Both the position numbers and the translations under genes were made by a program. 43,986 bases of DNA from Desulfovibrionaceae bacterium (GTDB lineage: Bacteria > Desulfobacterota > Desulfovibrionia > Desulfovibrionales > Desulfovibrionaceae): the NCBI GenBank assembly GCA_009773665.1, contig WSYE01000013.1, positions 1 through 43,986 of the forward strand, in the 5' to 3' direction. Of the stretch, positions 26,985 through 35,346 are shown in pieces. The notes beneath the pieces were generated by a model. The model saw only the letters and a program-made list of their open reading frames with translations. It was not told the origin of the DNA and made no database searches. How positions within the stretch are numbered: the stretch's first letter is position 1; each line of letters begins with the position of its first letter.

Positions 26985-28853
26985 ATGCACAAGACCACCC
27001 CCCACGACGAAGGCCCTTTTAAGCTCCCGCCCGCCACCGGCACCCCCTTCCAGACCGCATTTTTTTCCGCCCTGCACACGCCCCTTAAGAAGCTTCTGCG
27101 TCTGAGGACGCTGAACACCATGTACGCCCGCGCCAACACCAGGCCCGCCAGCCCGGAAGGCAGCCCCGACTTTCTCGTCCGCGCCCTGGACGAGCTGGCT
27201 GTGGGCTACAAGGTGTCTCACGACGACCTGCAGAACGTGCCCCGGCAGGGGCCGCTCATGGTCGTGTCCAACCACCCCTTCGGCGTGGTGGAGGGCCTTG
27301 TCCTGGCGCGCATCCTCCTGGAGCTGCGGCCCGACGTGAAGATCCTGGCCAACCATCTTCTGGCGGCCATTCCGGAGATGCGGCCCCTGCTCATCGAACT
27401 CAACCCCTTTGGCGGCAAGGGTTCGGCGACCCGGAACATGGCCGGGCTGCGGGCCTCCTTGAGCTGGCTCAAGCAGGGCGGCGCGCTCATCGCCTTTCCG
27501 GCGGGCGAGGTCTCCAGCCTGGCCCTGAAGAAACGCATGGTGGTTGACCCGCCCTGGCAGCGCGGAGTGGCCGCCATTGCGCGCAAGGCCGGGGTTCCGG
27601 TGCTGCCGGTCTTTTTCGAGGGCCGCAACAGCGCCCTGTTCCAGGCCGCCGGGCTGGTACACTCTGGTCTGCGCACGCTGCTCCTGCCGCACGAGAACCT
27701 GGGCCACTGCGGCCAGGAGCTGGAGCTGTCCATCGGCGCGGCCATTGCGCCGGAAAAGATCGCCGGACTTGCTTCCGACGAGGAGGCCTCAGCCTACCTG
27801 CGCTTCCGCTGCCACCTGCTGCGCAACCGGAGCCAGCAGGACAACCGCAAGGTCACAAAGCGCACGCAGGCCCACAAGGCGCTGGCCGCGCAGAAGCCGC
27901 ACCTGGCGCGCCTGCGCGAGATCGAAACCCTGCCGGCCGAACGCATCCTGGCCAGGAGCGAGCCCTTCATCGTGTTTGAGGCCACAGCCCAGGAGATCCC
28001 GGCCATCCTGCACGAGGTGGCGCGGCTGCGTGAGTCCACCTTCCGCCGGGTCGGCGAGGGCACAGGCCAATCCCTGGACACGGACCGCTTCGACGCCCAC
28101 TACCGGCACCTGGTGCTGTGGCACGAGAAGGACCGCGAAGTGGCCGGGGCGTACCGTTTCGCGGGCACGGACGAGGTGCTGGCCGCGCAGGGCGCCGGGG
28201 GCATGTACACGGCCAGCCAGTTCCGCATCAAGCACGGCTTCTGGGATCGCCTGAACCCGGCCCTGGAACTGGGCCGGTCCTTTGTGCGGCTGCGCTACCA
28301 GAAGTCCTACCAGCCGCTCTTGCTGCTCTGGAAAGGCCTGGCCGAATATGTGGTCCGCAACCCGCGCTACAGCGTGCTCTTCGGCTGCGTCAGCATCTCC
28401 GGGGACTACAGCCCGCTGGCGCGGGAGATCATGATGACCTTCCTGCGCCGCCACAGCTTCGATGCGGAGCTGGCCAAGCTGGTGCGGCCCACGCGCGCGC
28501 CAAAGGGCGGCTCGCTTTCCAGGCTTGACCTCTGCGTGCCCGAGGCGGCTTTCCGTGACCCCGGCGACCTGGGCGACCTGGTGGCCGAGGTCGAATCCGG
28601 CCGGGGCATCCCGGTGCTCTTGCGGCAGTACCTGAAGCTTGGCGGGCGCATCGCGGCCTTCAACCTGGACCAGGACTTCGGCAACTGCCTGGACGGGCTC
28701 ATCACCGTGGACCTGAAGGCCACCGACCAGCGCGTGCTGGCCCGGTTCATGGGCTCGGAGGCCGCCAGAAGATTCCTGGCGCACCACGCAACGCCCCCGG
28801 CCTGTCAGGAGGCCGACCGCTCCGCGGGTTGCCTGCCGCCCAGGGCCGCCTGA
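26985..28853 (+). CDS. Bifunctional acyltransferase, OlsF-like (PlsC + GNAT)
   Basis: A 622-residue fusion. Residues about 70-290 are a PlsC-type O-acyltransferase: NHPFGVVEG near residue 96 (the acidic partner is Glu, where related sequences have Asp), then NPFGGKGSATRN and FPAGEVS near 171. Residues about 310-490 are a GNAT-like N-acyltransferase of the OlsB/autoinducer-synthase type (RLRESTFRRVGEGTG, LELGRSFVRLRYQKSYQ, VLFGCVSISGDYS). The same domain order is known in OlsF, which makes ornithine lipids, phosphorus-free membrane lipids. I chose the ATG at 26985, preceded by AAAGGGGA; the longer frame (26796) has non-coding character. The Pho-box array upstream fits induction at low phosphate. 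Without the array one could also call it a hemolysin-like acyltransferase. Confidence 0.8.
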   Translation: MHKTTPHDEGPFKLPPATGTPFQTAFFSALHTPLKKLLRLRTLNTMYARANTRPASPEGSPDFLVRALDELAVGYKVSHDDLQNVPRQGPLMVVSNHPFGVVEGLVLARILLELRPDVKILANHLLAAIPEMRPLLIELNPFGGKGSATRNMAGLRASLSWLKQGGALIAFPAGEVSSLALKKRMVVDPPWQRGVAAIARKAGVPVLPVFFEGRNSALFQAAGLVHSGLRTLLLPHENLGHCGQELELSIGAAIAPEKIAGLASDEEASAYLRFRCHLLRNRSQQDNRKVTKRTQAHKALAAQKPHLARLREIETLPAERILARSEPFIVFEATAQEIPAILHEVARLRESTFRRVGEGTGQSLDTDRFDAHYRHLVLWHEKDREVAGAYRFAGTDEVLAAQGAGGMYTASQFRIKHGFWDRLNPALELGRSFVRLRYQKSYQPLLLLWKGLAEYVVRNPRYSVLFGCVSISGDYSPLAREIMMTFLRRHSFDAELAKLVRPTRAPKGGSLSRLDLCVPEAAFRDPGDLGDLVAEVESGRGIPVLLRQYLKLGGRIAAFNLDQDFGNCLDGLITVDLKATDQRVLARFMGSEAARRFLAHHATPPACQEADRSAGCLPPRAA

Positions 28854-28885
28854 CCGGCTGCCCTGGCGCGGAAGGACGGGAACGA

Positions 28886-29341
28886 TTACCTGGCGAAGGG
28901 GTCCTGCACGGCAAAGGCCTCGTTGAACGGCCTCTGGACATGCTCGCGGATGAGATCGCGGATGCGCCGGACCTCGGCCAGCTGCTCCTCCCGCGTGCCC
29001 GTCACCTTGGCCGGGTCCGGGAAGGGCCAGTGCCAGCGCTGGGCAATGCCAGGAAAGACCGGGCAGCCGCCTTCCGCGCCGCTGTCGCAGACAGTAATGA
29101 CATAGTCGTAGAGCTTCCTCTCCTTGAACAGTTCGAAGACGCTCTGGGGTTTCTTCTGGGAGAGGTCAATTTCGACCTCATGCATGACCTCGACCACCAG
29201 GGGATTGACCTCGTCAGCGGGCTCCAGGCCCGCACTCGCCACTTCGAAAGAATCCCCGGCGAACTGACGCAGGAATTCCTCGGCCATCTGGCTGCGCGCG
29301 CTGTTTTGCGTGCAGATGAACAGAACCTTGAGCTTCTTCAT
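28886..29341 (-). CDS. arsC: Thioredoxin-type arsenate reductase (LMW-PTP fold)
   Basis: A 151-residue protein of the low-molecular-weight phosphatase family. The P-loop CTQNSARSQ places the nucleophile at Cys10 and Arg at 16, and CDSGAEGGCPVFPG supplies Cys85 and Cys93, the redox pair that distinguishes arsenate reductase from simple phosphatases; the aspartate in FPDPAK is the general acid. It reduces arsenate to arsenite using thioredoxin. The ATG at 29341 has GGAG upstream; the open frame extends to 29518 but that part is the divergent promoter region. It is convergent with the acyltransferase gene and divergent from the GAK operon. No arsR or arsenite pump is next to it, so a function linked to phosphate/arsenate discrimination or another phosphatase role is possible. 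Confidence 0.88.
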   Translation of the reverse strand: MKKLKVLFICTQNSARSQMAEEFLRQFAGDSFEVASAGLEPADEVNPLVVEVMHEVEIDLSQKKPQSVFELFKERKLYDYVITVCDSGAEGGCPVFPGIAQRWHWPFPDPAKVTGTREEQLAEVRRIRDLIREHVQRPFNEAFAVQDPFAR

Positions 29342-29596
29342 GCCTGTCTCCCGACAATGGTATTGTTCCGGTTTCGGACGGATGGGGGCTGCACAGCCCC
29401 ATAGGACTGTCACATACACCTTCCATGCACCCGCAATGTGACGCGATTGTCGCAACCGCGTGAGCTTTTGGCGATGGGGCAGGTAACGTTGCAATGCTTG
29501 GCAGCAGCGGACTTTCACCCCTTCGTGACACTGGCGTCACAACCGCGCCTGCGACCTGGGGTAGGCAGGGGCATCTTGAACATGGAGGGGGACATC
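29342..29596. promoter_or_regulatory. Divergent arsC / GAK promoter region with TGTCAC-like heptamers
   Basis: This 255-base gap must hold promoters for both directions. It contains CTGTCAC (29407-29413, plus), GCGTCAC (29438-29444, minus; with the former it forms the inverted pair GTCACAT/ATGTGAC), GCGTCAC (29534-29540, plus), and on the minus strand TTGTGAC-GCCA-GTGTCAC (29525-29542), which has the 7-4-7 layout of a Pho box with three mismatches. I cannot assign -10 boxes with confidence. PhoB control is suggested but weaker than at the two other sites in the window. Confidence 0.35.
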
Positions 29597-30130
29597 ATGG
29601 GAAGCGATGACAAGAAGATCGAGATCATCCTGGAGAGCAATGAGGCCACTCGGCTGCTCAAGGCCCTGGCGGCCGGATTCAGGCATGCGGTGCTGCCGGA
29701 CGCGCTTAACGGCTTTGCGTCCCACATCGAACACTGCGCCAAGCTGGAGTTCTCCCTGAAGCAGCAGGGCGGCCTGGCCGAGATGAAGCTCAAGGTCAAG
29801 GGCATTGCCGGGCAGGAGGAGCGCAGCGAGGGCAAGCCCCGCGTGGAGTCCTACAAGACCATCAAGAAGCGCATGAAGACCACGTATAAATTCCTTCAGC
29901 ACAGCCTGGGCAATCTCATGCTGCCCCCGGCGGAGGTCGTTGAGTTCTTCCTCCAGGACTCCCTGGCCATGTGCTCACACCCGTCGCGGGGCGAGTGGGA
30001 CTACGGCCCGCACCTCAAGCTCTGCAACGAACTCAAGACCGCCTTTGACCAGAAGGACAGGGGAGCGCTGGAGATGATTCTGGGGGAACTCGAAGCCGCC
30101 AAGAAGACCTGCCACGCCGCAGCCAAATAA
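29597..30130 (+). CDS. GAK-system XXXCH protein
   Basis: A 177-residue cytoplasmic protein, first gene of the GAK operon. The ATG at 29597 has GGAGGGGGA six bases upstream, so it is preferred over ATG 29582 and the longer frame. Residues about 16-70 (RLLKALAAGFRHAV, KLEFSLKQQGGLAEMKLKVK) resemble the amphi-Trp proteins encoded downstream but lack the tryptophan. The remainder is helical (TTYKFLQHSLGNLMLPPAEV) and the C-terminus has the conserved Cys-His pair in KKTCHAAAK (Cys172, His173). From memory, family models call this the XXXCH domain of the GAK system. The near-terminal CH could be a modification or metal site; function is unknown. Confidence 0.75.
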   Translation: MGSDDKKIEIILESNEATRLLKALAAGFRHAVLPDALNGFASHIEHCAKLEFSLKQQGGLAEMKLKVKGIAGQEERSEGKPRVESYKTIKKRMKTTYKFLQHSLGNLMLPPAEVVEFFLQDSLAMCSHPSRGEWDYGPHLKLCNELKTAFDQKDRGALEMILGELEAAKKTCHAAAK

Positions 30131-30160
30131 TTTGTGCGACGCCAAGGCGGGAGCCAATCC

Positions 30161-31312
30161 ATGAAGCACGCCAAGCCCCCCGTTCGATGTCCCCAGCTGG
30201 ACATTGACGCCATCCCCGAAGCGCCCACCGAGGAAGACGAGCGGATCTTCCTGGCCATCACGGCCACCACGCTCAGCCCGGAGGAAGAGGCCCGCATCAC
30301 CACGCCCGAGCTGGTGGCCGCCCGGCAGACCAATGTGCTGGCCGTGCATTGGCATCCGGAGCACATTCCCATGCCGCTCATCGAGCAGCGCATTGAGGCC
30401 AGCTTCCCGAACAAGAGCCTGGAGCTGATCATCCCGACCCAGCACAACGAGATCACCACCTTTGGCGCGTATTCCGGCGTGGAGGTGGACTGCTACTCCG
30501 CCGGGTTCAACCAGAAGGTCCAGCTCCTGCTGCACTTCGAGAACCGGCGCTTGGAGCGGTCCGGAGTGCTGCGCTCCATGCTCACCCACACCTTCCGCTA
30601 CCGCGCCTCGCAGCTCTTCGAGTTTTTGTCCGTGCTCACGGGCAAGGACGAGGAGCGCCTGCAGGCCGTGGCCGCCTTCACCGGGGCCGCGGAGGAGACC
30701 GTCCGCTTCGCCCGGCTGCACGCCCACAAGCTGGAGGTGCTGCTGGAGCGCCACCAGGACAGGCTGCCTCCGGGGTCCATCAAAAACAAGCTGGTGCGGG
30801 ACTTTCTGGACGCCATGCGGCCGCGCTTTGGCGACCGGCTGGTGGCCAGGGTGCAGGCCTTTGTCCAGGCCGTGAAGCTGCGCGTCAAGGAGGACTTCCC
30901 CCTCCAGTATTTCTACCGCGCCTCAGAGGTCATCGAGGAGGCGCGGGGCATGGGGGCCGGGGTGGTCATCCCGCACCCGGAGCAGTTCTGGCCCATCCTC
31001 CTGGCCGACTACGACGTGGACGGCTACGAGGTCTGGAACCCCCAGTCCCAGCGCTACACGGACTTCCTCATTGAGGTCTTGAGCCGCAAGAACAGGAAAG
31101 CAGGCCCATCCGCCCGCAAGCTGCTTGTCTTCATGGGCGACGACACGCACATGAGCGAGAAGCTGCGCAGCGTTGGCGTAAATGGCAAAATCCCGCGCGA
31201 AGTGGGACTGCAGCCGGCCTGGGACGACCTGGCCGTGCGCAAGCGGCTCTTGGCCGCTGGCATGGACCGGGCCAGCGTCATCAACGAATACAAAACGCGA
31301 CTGGCCTCCTAG
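30161..31312 (+). CDS. PHP-like metal-dependent hydrolase of GAK operon
   Basis: A 383-residue protein with no clear family name in my memory. It shows the layout of a divergent PHP-superfamily enzyme: HWHPEH (His63, His65, His68), GVEVD (Glu108), IPHPEQFWP (His272), YEVWN (Glu290) and GDDTH (Asp328, His330), with a helical insertion of about 150 residues between Glu108 and His272. These could bind a di- or trinuclear metal centre for phosphoester hydrolysis. It starts 30 bases after the XXXCH gene with GGGAG upstream of ATG 30161, and is followed by the first amphi-Trp gene. A phosphoesterase acting on a product of the neighbouring kinases is a reasonable guess, nothing more. Confidence 0.65.
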   Translation: MKHAKPPVRCPQLDIDAIPEAPTEEDERIFLAITATTLSPEEEARITTPELVAARQTNVLAVHWHPEHIPMPLIEQRIEASFPNKSLELIIPTQHNEITTFGAYSGVEVDCYSAGFNQKVQLLLHFENRRLERSGVLRSMLTHTFRYRASQLFEFLSVLTGKDEERLQAVAAFTGAAEETVRFARLHAHKLEVLLERHQDRLPPGSIKNKLVRDFLDAMRPRFGDRLVARVQAFVQAVKLRVKEDFPLQYFYRASEVIEEARGMGAGVVIPHPEQFWPILLADYDVDGYEVWNPQSQRYTDFLIEVLSRKNRKAGPSARKLLVFMGDDTHMSEKLRSVGVNGKIPREVGLQPAWDDLAVRKRLLAAGMDRASVINEYKTRLAS

Positions 31313-31343
31313 GCCGGGGCCAAGAACAACCAGGAGGCAGACC

Positions 31344-31616
31344 ATGTCCGGCGAAGGCAAGTTCGAATTCGATTCCGTCCAGGACCCCAAGAGCATCCAG
31401 GACTTCCTGCTGGCCCTCACCGAAGGGTTCGCCAAGGGCCGCATCGTCATGCGCAGCGAGACCGACGAGGTCGTCCTTCTGCCCGGCGCGCTCTTGGGCT
31501 TCAGCGTCAAGGCCAAGCGCAAGGCGGGCGAGAGCAAGATCGTCATCAAGATCGTCTGGAAGGACTCGCGCAAGGAAATCTCCGCCGGGGACAAGTCCAT
31601 CCTCATCGCCTCTTAG
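31344..31616 (+). CDS. Amphi-Trp domain protein 1
   Basis: A 90-residue protein with AGGAGG before its ATG. The pattern is helix IQDFLLALTEGFAKGRI, then strands VLLPGALLGFSVKAKRK and SKIVIKIVWKDSRKE, where hydrophobic and charged residues alternate and end in a tryptophan; this is the amphi-Trp domain described in family models. It has no catalytic motif and is likely the protein substrate or carrier of the surrounding enzymes. It is twelve bases before the PhoU-kinase gene. It is related to the larger protein at 36570-37061. Confidence 0.8.
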   Translation: MSGEGKFEFDSVQDPKSIQDFLLALTEGFAKGRIVMRSETDEVVLLPGALLGFSVKAKRKAGESKIVIKIVWKDSRKEISAGDKSILIAS

Positions 31617-31628
31617 GCGAAGGACGCC

Positions 31629-33284
31629 ATGATCACTTTTGAAGGAATCGAAGAGAACTTCACCTTTCTGGTGGTTGAGGTGGAGCGTCAGGTGCGGGCC
31701 ACTGTCAGCTTCCTGGACCGCCCCTCGCACTCGCTCTACGACCGCATCGTGGGCCGGGACGACTACGTCGACAACCTGCACACCGTCATCGAGAACAAGT
31801 GCTATGGGTATTTCCACGACTCCGGCGCAGGCCAGAGCCTGGACAAGACCACGGCCAACCGCGTGCGGGCCATCCAGGGCATCACCGTGAACCTGGAGCG
31901 CGTGGCCGACTTCTGCGTCAACATCGTCCAGCAGACCAACTACCTGACGGACCACAGCTTTCTGCACAGCTACAGCTACGCAGACATGTTCCAGGAGATC
32001 GAGGCCTGCCTGGGGCACATCCAGCCCGTGATCCAGAGCGGGAACCTGGCCGACGCGCTGACCCTGTGCCGGGCGGAGTATACCCTGGACCGGCAGTACA
32101 AGGCCGGGTTCGACCGCATCATGGGCGAGCTGCGCACGGGCAAGAACGTCCAGAACCTCATCACCGTGCTGTTCATCTTCCGCTACCTGGAGCGCATCGG
32201 CGACGCCCTCTTGAACATCGGCGAGGCGCTGATCTTCGCCATCCTGGGCGAGCGCATCAAGATCGAGCAGTTCGAGGCCCTGCAGCAGACCCTCAGCAAG
32301 ACCGGGTTCAAGGGCGGCATGGAGGGCGTGGACTTCAAGGCCATCTGGGGCACGCGCAGCGGCTGCCGCATCGGCCGCGTGGACACGCGCGAGGGCGCAT
32401 CCGCCGGGGACGCCCTGGGCAGCATCTACAAGGAAGGGACCATCAAGAAGATCCGCGCCGAGAAAGAGGCCCTGCAGCGCTGGGGAAGGCTCTATCCCGG
32501 CCTGGTGGCGGGGGTTTTCGGCTTTCACGAGGACGGCGACAAGGCCTCCATACTGGTGGAGTTTCTGCCCGGCTGCAACCTGGACGAGGTGCTGCTCACC
32601 GCCAGCAGCGACATTGTCCAGAACGCCATGTTCGTGCTCACCCAGACCGTGCAGGACATCTGGGAGAACACCCGCACGGGGAATCCGATCTCAGCGGCCT
32701 TTATGAGCCAACTCAAGGCCCGCCTGGACGAGGTGTTGCAGATCCACCCGGACTTCCTGCGCAAGGCGAAAGTCTTCGGCGACAGGGATGTGGCCTCCAC
32801 CGCAGAGCTTCTGGAGACCTGCGCAGGCATTGAGGAACAGCTTCCGGCCCCGTTCGGCGTGCTCATCCACGGCGACTTCAACGTGAACAACGTGGTCTAC
32901 AACCACCAGAAGCAGCGCCTGCACTACCTGGACGTGCACAGATCGCGCGAGCAGGACTACGTGCAGGACGTCTCCGTCTTTCTCATCTCCAACTACCGCA
33001 TGCCCGTGTTCGAGCCGCACCTGCGCGAGCGCATCGACTGGGTCATCGCCGAGTTCCTCCAGTTCGCCTCGGAGTTCGCGGCCAGAAGCGGGGACACGAC
33101 CTTCGCGGTGCGCATGGCCCTGGCCCTGGCGCGCTCGTTCTACACGTCCAGCCGCTTTGAGCTGAACTACGCCTTCTCCCGCGAGATGTGCCTGCGCGCG
33201 CACTACCTCCTGGAACGAGTGGCCGCGCACCAGGGCAACCCCTGGGAGACCTTCCGCCTGCCCGAGCACATCCTTTTCCACTAA
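31629..33284 (+). CDS. PhoU-domain / APH-like kinase fusion
   Basis: A 551-residue two-domain protein. Residues 1 to about 225 form a PhoU-like helical bundle (VNLERVADFCVNIVQQTNYL, FRYLERIGDALLNIGEALIF contain the paired E..D-type metal motifs of PhoU repeats). Residues about 240-551 form an aminoglycoside-phosphotransferase/choline-kinase-like domain: YKEGTIKKIRAEKEAL (N-lobe), the Brenner motif HGDFNVNNVVYN with catalytic Asp416, and YLDVHRS with the metal-binding Asp435. A kinase fused to a phosphate-signalling module is unusual and suggests phosphate-responsive phosphorylation of a small molecule or protein. It lies in the middle of the GAK operon between an amphi-Trp gene and the ATP-grasp gene. 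Confidence 0.85.
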   Translation: MITFEGIEENFTFLVVEVERQVRATVSFLDRPSHSLYDRIVGRDDYVDNLHTVIENKCYGYFHDSGAGQSLDKTTANRVRAIQGITVNLERVADFCVNIVQQTNYLTDHSFLHSYSYADMFQEIEACLGHIQPVIQSGNLADALTLCRAEYTLDRQYKAGFDRIMGELRTGKNVQNLITVLFIFRYLERIGDALLNIGEALIFAILGERIKIEQFEALQQTLSKTGFKGGMEGVDFKAIWGTRSGCRIGRVDTREGASAGDALGSIYKEGTIKKIRAEKEALQRWGRLYPGLVAGVFGFHEDGDKASILVEFLPGCNLDEVLLTASSDIVQNAMFVLTQTVQDIWENTRTGNPISAAFMSQLKARLDEVLQIHPDFLRKAKVFGDRDVASTAELLETCAGIEEQLPAPFGVLIHGDFNVNNVVYNHQKQRLHYLDVHRSREQDYVQDVSVFLISNYRMPVFEPHLRERIDWVIAEFLQFASEFAARSGDTTFAVRMALALARSFYTSSRFELNYAFSREMCLRAHYLLERVAAHQGNPWETFRLPEHILFH

Positions 33285-33295
33285 CAGGACACTTG

Positions 33296-34228
33296 ATGCA
33301 CACAAACACGACGTTAATTCCCACAGAGGCGACACAATCCGGCAGCGCTCAGACCCGCATGGCCGTGGTCGGGGTTTGCGGGGGCTGGTCCTCCGAGATC
33401 CTGGCCGACCGCGTGGCCGAGGTCACAGGCGGCCCGAGGCTCCTGGTGGAGCTGGACCAGGTGCGCCTGGATCTGCCCTCGGGCCGCGCCATGTACCTGG
33501 GCCACGATCTCTCCAAACTCGACGGATTGATCATCAAGAAGCTGGGCTCCGCCTATTCGGCCGATCTGCTGGACCGGCTGGAGGTGCTGCGCTTCCTGGC
33601 CGGACGTGGGGTGCGGATCTTTTCGCAGCCGCAAGCCATCGCGGGCCTGCTGAACCGTCTGACCTGCACCGTGACCCTCCAGTTGGCTGGCATCCCCATG
33701 CCGCCCACCACCATCACCGAGGACCTGGAGCACGCCCTCACAGCCCTGGCCGAATACGGCGAGGCCATCCTCAAGCCGCTTTACTCCACCAAGGCGCGCG
33801 GCATGTTCATGCTGCGCCCCGGTCCTGAGGTCCGCGAGGCGCTGCTGGCCTATCAGCGCGAGAACACCATCTTCTACCTCCAGAAGACCATCGCCCTGGG
33901 CGAGCAGGATCTTGGGGTGGTGTTCCTGGGCGGCGAGTACCTGACCACCTATGCCCGCATCCGCAAGCCCGGCGCCTGGAACACCACCACGGCCTCGGGC
34001 GGCAAGTATGTGCCCTTTGACCCGACGCCGGAGATCATCGAACTGGCAAGGCGTGCCCAGGAGCCCTTTGGCCTTGATTTCACCTGCGTGGACGTGGCCC
34101 TGACCGATTCCGGCCCCTATGTCTTCGAGGTCTCGGCCTTCGGGGGCTTCCGTGGCATCCAGGAGGCGCGCGGCCTGGATGCTGCCCGATTATACGCACA
34201 CTACGCCCTGGGGAGGATTCGTCCGTGA
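33296..34228 (+). CDS. GAK-system ATP-grasp enzyme
   Basis: A 310-residue RimK/glutathione-synthetase-like ATP-grasp protein. It has an N-terminal pre-ATP-grasp domain (VVGVCGGWSSEILADRVAEV), a phosphate-binding strand with Lys in AILKPLYSTKARGM, an adenine-pocket segment near TIFYLQKTIAL, and the metal-binding end DVALTDSGPYVFEVSAFGG, where Ser replaces the second metal ligand Asn of EVN. ATP-grasp enzymes join a carboxylate to an amine or thiol through an acyl-phosphate. The ATG at 33296 has AGGA upstream, eleven bases after the PhoU-kinase stop; its stop overlaps the next start by four bases. Substrates are unknown; an amphi-Trp protein could be one. Confidence 0.85.
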   Translation: MHTNTTLIPTEATQSGSAQTRMAVVGVCGGWSSEILADRVAEVTGGPRLLVELDQVRLDLPSGRAMYLGHDLSKLDGLIIKKLGSAYSADLLDRLEVLRFLAGRGVRIFSQPQAIAGLLNRLTCTVTLQLAGIPMPPTTITEDLEHALTALAEYGEAILKPLYSTKARGMFMLRPGPEVREALLAYQRENTIFYLQKTIALGEQDLGVVFLGGEYLTTYARIRKPGAWNTTTASGGKYVPFDPTPEIIELARRAQEPFGLDFTCVDVALTDSGPYVFEVSAFGGFRGIQEARGLDAARLYAHYALGRIRP

Positions 34229-35340
34229 GCCTGCACCTATTCGTCATGAACACCATCGCTGACATGCTCTCCGGCGGCACGCCAGCACCCCACGAGCTGT
34301 TCCTGGATCTGGGCGACTGCCGCATCGCGGTGCGCTCCAACTCACCACAGCTTATGAGCCAGCTGGACAGCTATTTCGGGGCCTTCGTGGCCGGGCCAGG
34401 GCCGGTGGACCTGTCGATCACCGCGTTGGAAGCCCCCAGCCCGAGCATACCCCTGGAAATGGTGGTCAAGGAGCCCGAGCCCGGCAAGGACACAATCAAG
34501 GAGGAGTCCGCCAACCTGCCCGGCGGACGCCTGGTGCGCAAAAGGCTCACCGGCATGGTCTTCCTTTTCGGCCAGGACGTGAACCTGGCCGTGGGTCCAT
34601 GTGGTGCGAATCCCAACCAGATCGTAAACTTCATCAACAACCGCTACATCGAGCACAAGCTGAACCGGGGCTGCCTGCTCGGGCACTCCGCCGCCGTGGC
34701 GCACCTGACGGACGGGCGCATGCGCGGCCTGGCCCTGGCCGGGTTCTCCGGCGCGGGCAAGAGCACCCTGGCCATGCACATCATGAGCCGTGGGGCGCTC
34801 TTCGTCAGCAACGACAGGCTCCTCGTGCGCGAGAACGGCGTCGGACTGGACATGTTCGGCGTGGCCAAGCTGCCCCGCATCAACCCCGGCACAGCCCTGA
34901 ACAACCCGGACCTGGCCAGCGTGATGCCAGACGACGAACGCGAGCAGTTTCTGGAACTGGAGGGCGACGACCTCTGGGGCCTGGAGCACAAGTACGACGT
35001 GTTTCTGGACAAATGCTTCGGGGAGGGCCGCTTCGTGCTCACAGCGCCCATGCACGGGCTGGTGGTGCTGAACTGGCGGCGCGGCGCGGGCGAGTCGTCC
35101 ATCCGTTTCGTCAAGGCCGCCGAGCGCCCGGACCTGCTGCCAGCCTTCATGAAGGCCGCCGGGCTGTTCTACCTCCCGCCCGACGGACCCGAGAGGTCAG
35201 GCGGGCTCGACGACTGGTGTGATCCCGGCCTTGCGGAATACACGGCCCTGCTCTCGCGCTGCGACCTCGTGGAGATCACCGGCGGCGTGGACTTTGACCG
35301 GGCAGCGGATTTTTGTCTGGAATACCTCCTCCACGGGTAG
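34225..35340 (+). CDS. HprK-related kinase B (GAK system)
   Basis: A 371-residue protein beginning with GTG, which overlaps the ATP-grasp stop (GTGA), so translation is coupled. The Walker A GFSGAGKST (from residue 173) is followed by LAMHIMSRGALFVSNDRLLV, matching HPr-kinase-type P-loops that are followed by a second acidic patch. No HPr gene or N-terminal HprK domain is present; this is the family I recall as HprK-related kinase B. It probably phosphorylates a serine or small molecule made by the operon. Co-occurrence with ATP-grasp and CofD-like genes is what defines the GAK system. Confidence 0.85.
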   Translation: MSLHLFVMNTIADMLSGGTPAPHELFLDLGDCRIAVRSNSPQLMSQLDSYFGAFVAGPGPVDLSITALEAPSPSIPLEMVVKEPEPGKDTIKEESANLPGGRLVRKRLTGMVFLFGQDVNLAVGPCGANPNQIVNFINNRYIEHKLNRGCLLGHSAAVAHLTDGRMRGLALAGFSGAGKSTLAMHIMSRGALFVSNDRLLVRENGVGLDMFGVAKLPRINPGTALNNPDLASVMPDDEREQFLELEGDDLWGLEHKYDVFLDKCFGEGRFVLTAPMHGLVVLNWRRGAGESSIRFVKAAERPDLLPAFMKAAGLFYLPPDGPERSGGLDDWCDPGLAEYTALLSRCDLVEITGGVDFDRAADFCLEYLLHG

Positions 35341-35346
35341 GCGCGC

